From Collinsella sp. AF33-16 (lineage in GTDB: Bacteria > Actinomycetota > Coriobacteriia > Coriobacteriales > Coriobacteriaceae), in assembly GCF_003475325.1 (NCBI RefSeq), contig NZ_QRQC01000027.1, positions 1 through 21,577 on the forward strand: a stretch of DNA of 21,577 nucleotides. Reading direction: 5' to 3'. Position numbers and translations under genes: made by a program. This document shows positions 15,589 to 21,577 of this stretch, one piece after another. How positions within the stretch are numbered: position 1 is the stretch's first letter; each line of letters starts with the position of its first letter. The notes beneath the pieces were generated by a model that worked only from the letters and a program-made list of their open reading frames with translations, ran no database searches and had not been told where the DNA came from.

Positions 15589-16722
15589 ATGGCAACACTC
15601 TCCGAACAAGAACGTAAGCGCATCCAGCGATACTGCATTTGCCCCAAGGTTGCCGGCGCGGCGCTTGCCATGGCATTCGTGCTGCCCTTATCGATCATTC
15701 CCTTCGAAATGATTGACGACATCGTCTTCCATCACGAAGGCTTCCAGGAGACGGGCATGATGGCCGCCCTGGCGCTCACCGCCATCGAGCTCATCATCTT
15801 CTGCTATTGCGCGCTCGCGCCGCGCTTTGGCATGCGCGGCAAGCAGTGGAAAGAAATGCAGCGCCGACTCGCCGTCGAGCAGTCCGAGAAAGACCGCTCG
15901 GCACAAATCGCGGGCGTTATTGGCACGCAGGCCGCCGCGCGCCTGCTCAAGAACAGCGACAACGAGACCGCGCGCAACCTGGGTGGCGCGGCAGAAGTCG
16001 CCGCTGCCGTAGGCGCCGTCGCCACCGCGGCAGACGTGCTTGCCGAAAGCTTTGCCAACGCAAAGGCCATGGCAGAGGCCTGTGGCGTGCCTATCCCCCG
16101 TGCAAAAAAGTGGATCGTCGCGCTTGTGGCACTGCCCCTCGCAATCGTGTGCGGTGCCTATATCCCGCAGCTGGCGCAGGGAAACATCGAGACGCAACAG
16201 AACGCCGCGGCCGCGGCCGAGCAGATCGCCATCGCCCGCAAGACGCTAGAACCCGCATGCGAGTACGTGTCCGCCGATGACCCTTACGAGCGATATCAAG
16301 ATTACGGCTATCACGTCCGCGGCTACCTTCACGACGGCGACTCCGATACCCAGAAGACCTATACGTACCTGGATTTCGACAACAAGGGAACGCTCAAGGA
16401 AGTGAGTTACATAGCAGAGATCGACCCCGACGCGAGCCTTGAGGACAACCTCGCCCGCATCGAGCTCGACTTGGACGAACTTTCCTCTGTCGTCCAAACC
16501 GTAGACGTCAAGACCGTGAGTCCCGAGCTCCTAGCACCGCAAAAGCTCCCCGAAGAGTTTAGGCAGGCTTTTTTGAACGGTTCGCTCTACGAGAGAATCT
16601 CCATCAGGACGAGTGACAACCCCATCAAAACGTACTATTCGTTTGACACGGATCCCGAGGATGAATTTGACGAGTACACCCATCCAAGCATCCGTATCAC
16701 GTTGGTGGGCAAAACGAGCTAG
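15589..16722 (+). CDS. Hypothetical membrane protein with Ala-rich cytosolic region
   Basis: This 377-aa protein is not recognised. Two TM segments (about 20-42 and 57-78) are followed by a positively charged, Ala-rich helical stretch (90-160), and a third TM lies at about 170-190. A short Ala/Gln helix leads to an acidic alpha/beta domain (about 215-377), with a Tyr-rich start (YERYQDYGYHVRGYLH) and Asp/Glu-rich helices. With three TMs the C-terminal domain should lie on the opposite side from the N terminus. ATG 15589 follows CAAGGACCAG. It is likely co-transcribed with the DUF3592 gene. Confidence 0.72.
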   Translation: MATLSEQERKRIQRYCICPKVAGAALAMAFVLPLSIIPFEMIDDIVFHHEGFQETGMMAALALTAIELIIFCYCALAPRFGMRGKQWKEMQRRLAVEQSEKDRSAQIAGVIGTQAAARLLKNSDNETARNLGGAAEVAAAVGAVATAADVLAESFANAKAMAEACGVPIPRAKKWIVALVALPLAIVCGAYIPQLAQGNIETQQNAAAAAEQIAIARKTLEPACEYVSADDPYERYQDYGYHVRGYLHDGDSDTQKTYTYLDFDNKGTLKEVSYIAEIDPDASLEDNLARIELDLDELSSVVQTVDVKTVSPELLAPQKLPEEFRQAFLNGSLYERISIRTSDNPIKTYYSFDTDPEDEFDEYTHPSIRITLVGKTS

Positions 16723-16728
16723 GCGCCC

Positions 16729-16761
16729 AATGTGACAAAGGGACTGTCCCTTTGTCACATT
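16729..16761. repeat. Dispersed palindrome, copy B
   Basis: AATGTGACAAAGGGAC, central T, then the exact reverse complement (16-bp arms). It is the same element as 14895-14925; the central base shows the copy is inverted relative to copy A. It lies 6 bp after the upstream stop codon. Confidence 0.9.
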
Positions 16762-16765
16762 CCAT

Positions 16766-16796
16766 GAAAAAGGGCACCGGCGTTAGCCGATGCCCT
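16766..16796 (-). terminator. Rho-independent terminator of the deiminase operon
   Basis: On the minus strand AGGGCATCGGC-TAAC-GCCGGTGCCCT forms a GC-rich stem with one mismatch and is followed by TTTTTC. It lies about 50 nt after the MFS stop codon and closes the three-gene minus-strand operon. Confidence 0.8.
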
Positions 16797-16845
16797 AAAG
16801 CTGCTGCAGATTAACTCCTACAGCGTATGACTAAGACGAATCGAA

Positions 16846-18111
16846 CTATTCGTCCCAAGAGAGGCTCTTACCAGTCTTCTTTGCCAGCAGCAAGAACAGA
16901 CCGATGATGACGTTGCATGCAATACAGAAGATGAAAACGCCCTGGAAGGAGCCGACAAGCTCGTATACCTTCATCATGACGGGCATGCCAAAGGCGCCGA
17001 CGATATAGCCCACGGAGCAGATGAGCGCGAAGATGCGACCAAAGTCACGGGAGCCAAAGACGTCCATCACCAAAACGGTCAGAGCGGTGCCGGCGATGAC
17101 GTACATGACGTCGTTAACACCGGCAGCAAGAATGCTGAGCGTCGAGTTGCCGCTGCTCATCATGAGCATGACAAAGGAGAGAATCGAGACGGCGAGCCAG
17201 CTCAGAATGGCCTTGGTGCTGCCAAACTTATCGCAAGTGGTACCGACGATCGGGTTGAGGAACAGGTCGAACAGCGATGCGGCGGAAACCATGAAGCCAC
17301 CCACCATGGGGCTAAAGCCGACCTCGGCGGCATAGGTGGGGAACAGCTGGTTCATGCAGCAAGTAAGCTGAACGAGGCAGAGGAAGCCGATGCAGAAAAA
17401 GAATGCAGGCGACTTAATAGCGCGTGCGTAGCTAACGCCACGTGCACTATCCTCGGTCGTCTCCTCGGTCTCGGCGACCGTCTCGCCTTCGACATAGCCA
17501 TAGGGCAGCATGCCCTTGTCCTGGGGCTTATAGCGGATAATCAGGATGGAAGCGGGAAGAATGAGCACGGCGGAGACGCCAGCGAGCACCAGATAACCAG
17601 TCCTCCAGCCAGCAGCCTCAATGACAGAGGTGATGACGGGACTCATGATGAGCATGTAAATCGAGTTCACTGCCCAAGCGAGACCAATTGCCAGGCCGCC
17701 AGATTTTTTGAACCACTGGTCAATAACATCGGACATGGCGACGCCGGTAGTGAAGGCGAAGCAAACGCCAATCAAAGCACCAGCTGCGATGAACATCCAG
17801 ACTTCGGTGTAGAAGGCCATGCCTGCGCCAGCGGCGAGCAGAATAAGCTCAACGACGGGGAGCCAAAACTTGCCAACAACCTTGGGGATGAGTTTTCCGA
17901 CAAACGGAAGAGCCGCTGCAAGACCAATGAGCGTTGCAGTGAAGTAATACGAGAAGATGGAGTAGTCAAATCCGAACTCCTCGCACACGGGCGCGACGAA
18001 GGAGCCAGCGATTACGCTATAGGATCCGGTCGTACCGGCAGACATGAGGCCGAGCGCGATCACGAGAACCCATGCGTAAACCTTGCTGCTCTTTAACTTT
18101 GCATTTTCCAT
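16846..18111 (-). CDS. OFA-type MFS transporter
   Basis: This major facilitator has about 421 aa and 12 predicted helices, split by a cytosolic loop rich in Glu and Thr (about residues 210-235). GSYSVIAGSFVAPVCEEFGFDYSIFSYYFT resembles TM1-TM2 of the oxalate/formate antiporter group, which exchanges organic anions or related metabolites. ATG 18111 is chosen because TAGGAG sits 9 nt upstream; a longer frame to 18144 would overlap the preceding gene. It begins 11 bp after the transcarbamoylase stop, so the two are tightly coupled. In context it probably imports the guanidino substrate or exchanges it for the amine product, but the substrate is unproven. Confidence 0.85.
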   Translation of the reverse strand: MENAKLKSSKVYAWVLVIALGLMSAGTTGSYSVIAGSFVAPVCEEFGFDYSIFSYYFTATLIGLAAALPFVGKLIPKVVGKFWLPVVELILLAAGAGMAFYTEVWMFIAAGALIGVCFAFTTGVAMSDVIDQWFKKSGGLAIGLAWAVNSIYMLIMSPVITSVIEAAGWRTGYLVLAGVSAVLILPASILIIRYKPQDKGMLPYGYVEGETVAETEETTEDSARGVSYARAIKSPAFFFCIGFLCLVQLTCCMNQLFPTYAAEVGFSPMVGGFMVSAASLFDLFLNPIVGTTCDKFGSTKAILSWLAVSILSFVMLMMSSGNSTLSILAAGVNDVMYVIAGTALTVLVMDVFGSRDFGRIFALICSVGYIVGAFGMPVMMKVYELVGSFQGVFIFCIACNVIIGLFLLLAKKTGKSLSWDE

Positions 18112-18122
18112 TGATACAGCTC

Positions 18123-19187
18123 CTAGAGACCCAGAAGGGCGCACATAACGGCCTTAATGGTGTGCTGACGGTTCTCTGCCTCACGGAAGATGACCGACGC
18201 GTTGGCCTCAAAGCACTCGTCCGCAATCTCAAAGCCCTCGGTGATGATTTCACGATGCAGGTCGTTCTTGCACTGGGCGAGCAACATCTTGCCAACGCGG
18301 TGATTTGCGTTGTGAACAGAGGGGAGCTCGTGCATGCAGAAGATGTCGGGGTTGTTGGTGCGCTTGCACAGCTCACTGGTGACGCGATAGGGGTACAGGG
18401 ACTCGGCGTCGCCAAGCCAAGAGTTGTAGTCGTCAGGGTCCAGAACCTCGTCGCCGCACTCGGGGTTGATGTAGCGCCACTCCTCGGTAACGATTACGTC
18501 GACACCGTCCAGAGCATCAAGGTCAGAGGTGATGGTGAAGGTCCTGTTAGGCGCGTACTTGGCGTAGCAGGCCTCAACCTCCTCGATCATTTCCTTGCAC
18601 ATCTGGTGACGGAGGTCGTCGGGGCCGATGGCGAGGAAGTCCATGTCGAGCATCGCGCACAGACGGCCATACCACACGGGGGCGCCGGCGCAGTTGCCAA
18701 CGAAGGCCATCTTCTTGCCACGGCTCGTGCGCAGACCACCCCACTGCTCCTCCATCGTGAGAGCGTCAGCGAGCATCTGGGTCGGGTGATCGCCGAGGGT
18801 GAGGGCATTGATGACTGGAATATCGACCAAGTCAGCGACATCATAGAGGAACTGCTCGTCCTTTTGTGCACGATAGACAATGAGATCATACATGCCGTTG
18901 AAGACGCGCATGGCATCCTCGATGGTCTCGCAATCGCCCATGTGGGAGTTGGTCAGATAGGTGAAGCCCATGCCCAGGTCGTTGCAAGAGGTCTCAAAGG
19001 CGCAACGAGTGCGGGTCGAGCCCCACTCAAAGTTGGCGAGAACGTTCTTGCCGGGGAAGTAGCGCTGGTCGACACCGGACTTTTTCTGGGCCTTGAGGTT
19101 CCAGGCAAGATCGATGAGGTAACGGAAATCCTCAGAGGAAAGATCGTGGATGTTGAGGTAGTCGCGACCGCGAAGGCTGTTGTTCAT
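18123..19187 (-). CDS. Atypical aspartate/ornithine transcarbamoylase-family enzyme
   Basis: The 354-aa product keeps the carbamoyl-phosphate site: STRTR (residues 57-61), YR (Arg106) and HPTQ (134-137). Motifs that choose the second substrate differ from ornithine transcarbamoylase. HCLP is HELP (286-289). The Asn pair of GDxRNN is replaced by GNCAGAPVWYG (164-174), and the SMG-type loop by VTEEWRYINPE. It is therefore not a standard ArgF. Next to an agmatine-deiminase-like gene it may phosphorolyse a carbamoylated amine to carbamoyl phosphate, as putrescine carbamoyltransferase does, or use an unknown amine. GAAAGGA precedes the start. No carbamate kinase gene is in the window. Confidence 0.85.
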   Translation of the reverse strand: MNNSLRGRDYLNIHDLSSEDFRYLIDLAWNLKAQKKSGVDQRYFPGKNVLANFEWGSTRTRCAFETSCNDLGMGFTYLTNSHMGDCETIEDAMRVFNGMYDLIVYRAQKDEQFLYDVADLVDIPVINALTLGDHPTQMLADALTMEEQWGGLRTSRGKKMAFVGNCAGAPVWYGRLCAMLDMDFLAIGPDDLRHQMCKEMIEEVEACYAKYAPNRTFTITSDLDALDGVDVIVTEEWRYINPECGDEVLDPDDYNSWLGDAESLYPYRVTSELCKRTNNPDIFCMHELPSVHNANHRVGKMLLAQCKNDLHREIITEGFEIADECFEANASVIFREAENRQHTIKAVMCALLGL

Positions 19188-19231
19188 GCCTATTTCCTTT
19201 CAATTGTTTGATGGGTAAGTGTCGAATGCGC

Positions 19232-19261
19232 CCCCGAGGGAAACACGGATATCCCTCGGGG
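19232..19261. other. Intercistronic hairpin in the deiminase operon
   Basis: CCCCGAGGGA (19232-19241) and TCCCTCGGGG (19252-19261) form a perfect 10-bp stem with a 10-nt loop in the 121-bp gap between deiminase and transcarbamoylase genes. There is no T tract in the minus direction. It may stabilise the upstream message, attenuate downstream expression, or be a processing site. Confidence 0.6.
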
Positions 19262-19308
19262 ACTGTAAATGTGGCGCTTGAATCAGGCAGCGCAAGTTTA
19301 AGAACTTG

Positions 19309-20547
19309 CTAGCAGCTGGCGGCCACGTCCTTGGTCCAGCAGTGCACGCCGCCGCCGGACAGGTTAAGCGCGAGAGAGTCGATCATGATGACCTTGCGAT
19401 CGGGGAAGCAGCTCTCAAGAACCGCCTTGGCCTGCTCGTCCTTCTCCTTCACGACTTCGCTCATGCCTTCGTGGTAATAACGCTGGCCAAGAACGACGCC
19501 GTTGCAGATGAGGAAGTTGCAGTAGCTTGCTGCGGCATAAAAGTGAACGGGGCCTTCGGGCCAAGGGGTGCCATCCATGAACTTGCCGCCCATTTCGTCG
19601 ATGAAGCCCTTATACAGCTCGTAGTCCTCGTCGCCGGGGGCGATGACAACCTCGATCGGCTCGGCAGTGGGCATGCGAACGATTTCGAAGGGCTTGCCCT
19701 CCCAGTCCGTCTCGGCGCGTAGAATCTCGTAGGCGGCGTCGATGCGACGACGCGATTCCGCGCCCGCCTTGCTCGAGGCGGCCTCCTCATCGGATACCTC
19801 GGCAAGAAGAATCTTGTTCGGGGTGATAAAGCGGCACATCTCATCGATGTGGGCGGCGAAGCTCATGCCGAAGACAGGAGTTCCATCTTCCTTCTCGTCG
19901 AGGATGCCCAGTCGATAGTCATCGTCCTCAAGCATAGGCTGCGGCAGCCAGATAACCTTGTTGAGGTTGTAGATGCGCTTGTACTCGGCCTCCACTTCCT
20001 CTTTTGAGAACTCGGGATTGCGCTTGCGGCATTCCGTGTCCTCGATGGCGATCAGGGTGCCGTGACCGTCAAACTCGCGGTCGCCGCCCTCCGAAACCAT
20101 TTCGGAATTGACGATATCGAAGCACCCGAGCGCAACCGCCATGTGAACAGCTGCCCTGCGTGCGGACTGGCACTCTGGGGAGTTCTTGTCCCACACGCCA
20201 TAATAGGTCCAAGCGGGGTTGACCATATAGGAATGGCCTTCGTCGTCGACCATGATGCTGGGGCCGTTGTCGCGAACGTAGAAGTTGGAGTCTTCGAACT
20301 GCGTAATCTGGATACGGTCGAGATCCACCCCTTCTTCTTTAAGGCGCGAGCAGGCTTCCTCGTAGGAGCCGGGGGTGCCACAGTTGAGGTTGACCGTAAC
20401 GTCGCCATACTCAAGCAAAGCTTTAATTACGTCAACGCAGGGCTGGCGATTATCGAAGCCCTCTGCGCGAATGTAATCGGGAAGCCATGTCACATAGACG
20501 TTGGAGCGCTTCTCAAACTCGCCCGGCATACGATAGTTCTCGTACAT
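19309..20547 (-). CDS. Agmatine-deiminase-family enzyme (PAD_porph superfamily)
   Basis: The 412-aa guanidino-group hydrolase would convert agmatine to N-carbamoylputrescine and ammonia. Key parts of the penta-bladed fold are visible: FEDSNFYVRDNGPS (Arg92, Asp93), SEGGDREFDGHGTLI (153-165), AAHIDEMCRF (His233, Asp235) and SGGGVHCWTKD with the nucleophile Cys403. Between WLPQP and the catalytic His there is an acidic insert absent from typical AguA, and GHVDN reads AHIDE, so specificity may differ. ATG 20547 is chosen because GGAAGGA precedes it; an in-frame ATG at 20664 would overlap the operator. There is no signal peptide. It is the first gene of the operon, divergent from tetR. Confidence 0.87.
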   Translation of the reverse strand: MYENYRMPGEFEKRSNVYVTWLPDYIRAEGFDNRQPCVDVIKALLEYGDVTVNLNCGTPGSYEEACSRLKEEGVDLDRIQITQFEDSNFYVRDNGPSIMVDDEGHSYMVNPAWTYYGVWDKNSPECQSARRAAVHMAVALGCFDIVNSEMVSEGGDREFDGHGTLIAIEDTECRKRNPEFSKEEVEAEYKRIYNLNKVIWLPQPMLEDDDYRLGILDEKEDGTPVFGMSFAAHIDEMCRFITPNKILLAEVSDEEAASSKAGAESRRRIDAAYEILRAETDWEGKPFEIVRMPTAEPIEVVIAPGDEDYELYKGFIDEMGGKFMDGTPWPEGPVHFYAAASYCNFLICNGVVLGQRYYHEGMSEVVKEKDEQAKAVLESCFPDRKVIMIDSLALNLSGGGVHCWTKDVAASC

Positions 20548-20627
20548 GGTTGGTCCTTCCGTCGGGTTTCCCGCAATGCTGTCCGGCCGCGACAATAGCG
20601 GGGTTACACCAGCTATAGTACTACTAT

Positions 20628-20687
20628 ACCTACCGTTCGGTAGGTGTTTTTGTATAATTGCCATTCGCCTGTCGATACCTACCGTTC
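20628..20687. promoter_or_regulatory. TetR operator with tetR -10 box
   Basis: ACCTACCG-TT-CGGTAGGT (20628-20645) is a perfect 18-bp inverted repeat, the form expected for a TetR dimer. ATACCTACCGTTC recurs exactly at 20626-20638 and 20675-20687, so the second copy is a half site. TATAAT at 20653-20658 is a consensus -10 for tetR, with the operator in its -35/spacer zone. Minus-strand TATAGT next to the operator (complement of 20622-20627) could serve the deiminase operon. Both directions would be repressed together. Confidence 0.75.
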
Positions 20688-20786
20688 ACCGTTTATAGTG
20701 GTCGTGTTTGGACACGAATTGATGTTCCGTTGCCATTCTTAATAATGTTGGCAATGCGGAAGTGATTTGCAATGGAGAAGTGAAGC

Positions 20787-21350
20787 GTGAGCACAAAGGG
20801 AAAAATATTGGACGCAATGTATGATCTTGTGGCAGAAGTCGGTTACGACAAGGCGTCCATTGGAAAAATCTGCGACCGTGTCGGTATATCCAAGCCATCG
20901 GTGTACTACTACTTTCCCTCTAAAGAGGATATTTTTACCACGCTCTTAGATAGTATGTTTCCGACTATCGACTATCAGCGCGACTACTCGCTAATAGTCG
21001 ATAGGGACGGATTCAAGGCGGCGCTTATCGAGCTCGGCAATTCGGTTATAGGTGGCTATCGTAGTGATGAAAAGCGCCGTCGCGTGCTGGCCGAGGTCAG
21101 TATTCAGGCAAATCGAATCCCTGCAGTTCAGGAACGTCAGGCAACGGCGATCAACCGAACTATGGACGCGCTTAAAGACATCCTTCTCCATGGCCTAGAA
21201 ATTGGCGCGTTTTCCGATGAAACAGACGTCATGCTGTACGTGCAGATTCTTTACACCGTACTTGAGGGAGCGAGCAATACCGTTGCCCAAGATGAAGACA
21301 TCGATGAAAAGGCTGTTTGGGCAGGAATCGTCGAACTCATGTTTAAATAG
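20787..21350 (+). CDS. TetR/AcrR-family transcriptional regulator
   Basis: The 187-aa regulator has an N-terminal TetR HTH (ILDAMYDLVAEVGYDKASIGKICDRVGISKPSVYYYFPSKEDIF, residues 6-49). A helical ligand-binding and dimerisation domain follows. The start is GTG 20787 behind GGAGA. It is divergent from the deiminase operon with a TetR-type palindrome between them, so it probably represses both that operon and itself and is relieved by a pathway ligand. A strong terminator follows its stop after about 105 bp. Confidence 0.9.
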   Translation: MSTKGKILDAMYDLVAEVGYDKASIGKICDRVGISKPSVYYYFPSKEDIFTTLLDSMFPTIDYQRDYSLIVDRDGFKAALIELGNSVIGGYRSDEKRRRVLAEVSIQANRIPAVQERQATAINRTMDALKDILLHGLEIGAFSDETDVMLYVQILYTVLEGASNTVAQDEDIDEKAVWAGIVELMFK

Positions 21351-21455
21351 GCGCGTAATAACAGAGGCACCTTGGCAAGCGCGATGCGACGACTTGCGGG
21401 GTCGCGGAATGGTCCGAAACCCGTGTTCGCGATGATTGCAAAAGTTGTTGAATAG

Positions 21456-21502
21456 AAATTGGGGCCGATTCCAGCTATGTTGGAATCGGCCCCAATTTCG
21501 TT
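21456..21502 (+). terminator. Rho-independent terminator after tetR
   Basis: A perfect 18-bp stem (21456-21473 with 21481-21498; core GGGGCCGATTCCA) with a 7-nt loop is followed by CGTTTT. From here to 21577 I see no gene. Confidence 0.8.
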
Positions 21503-21577
21503 TTAACTTGCGGAGACAAATGACAGGGCTGAAGGGCAGTGAGTATTTGCCCGCATGAGCACCGCTGAATATTGCGA

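Noticed and set aside
18072..19211. 379-codon plus-strand frame across the transcarbamoylase gene
   Set aside because: It is a mirror of the real minus-strand gene with no recognisable domain.
21384..21455. 23-codon frame ending just before the tetR terminator
   Set aside because: It has a start, but no SD and no recognisable features; too short to support as a gene from sequence alone.

Overview
The window reads as a GC-rich, gene-dense chromosomal segment of a gut actinobacterium of the class Coriobacteriia, most likely Collinsella or a close relative. This rests on codon and GC bias, short intergenic spacers with good Shine-Dalgarno (SD) sites, the gene families present, and dispersed GGGAC-core palindromes of the kind I associate with that group. 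It is an inference: there is no rRNA or other marker gene here. I see no tRNA, rRNA, CRISPR array, transposase or phage gene.

Layout. (1) 1-2151: an AT-rich promoter with 18-bp tandem repeats, a GntR/YtrA-type regulator broken by an in-frame amber codon, then an ABC ATPase and its ABC-2 permease, which overlap by 4 bp. (2) 2247-4666, minus strand: a ClC-family anion transporter, a LOG-type nucleotide hydrolase and a two-TM potassium channel. (3) 4718-4777: a perfect 60-bp palindrome, followed by a large BvgS-like hybrid histidine kinase and a NimA-like flavoprotein. (4) 8286-10347, minus strand: a PatB/MalY-type C-S lyase/aminotransferase and the tRNA methyltransferase TrmO, which looks leaderless. 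(5) 10414-11619: an XRE/zinc-ribbon/TipAS regulator and a glutaredoxin. (6) 11620-13870: a lower-GC accessory segment. It holds a long structured leader, a 410-aa protein with a DUF1016-N-like helical domain, and a BrnT-like toxin/RHH antitoxin pair with its own promoter, putative operator and terminator. (7) 13921-16761: a Dus tRNA-dihydrouridine synthase, then two membrane proteins bracketed by two copies of one palindromic repeat. (8) 16766-21502: an apparent guanidine-compound operon on the minus strand (agmatine-deiminase-like enzyme, atypical transcarbamoylase, OFA-type MFS transporter), divergent from a TetR regulator, with a perfect TetR-type operator between them.

How the genes may work together. 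In region 8 the likely pathway is uptake or exchange of a guanidino compound such as agmatine, deimination to a carbamoyl-amine, and phosphorolytic release of carbamoyl phosphate for ATP. The transcarbamoylase departs from ornithine- and putrescine-specific signatures at several substrate-binding motifs, so the real substrate may be something else. In region 1 the regulator would normally repress its own ABC exporter, and its nonsense codon suggests altered control. Region 6 looks like a defence or stability island.

Most intriguing: the deiminase/atypical transcarbamoylase/MFS/TetR module, the accessory island, and the amber-interrupted regulator. All protein assignments come from reading motifs by eye; no database search was run.
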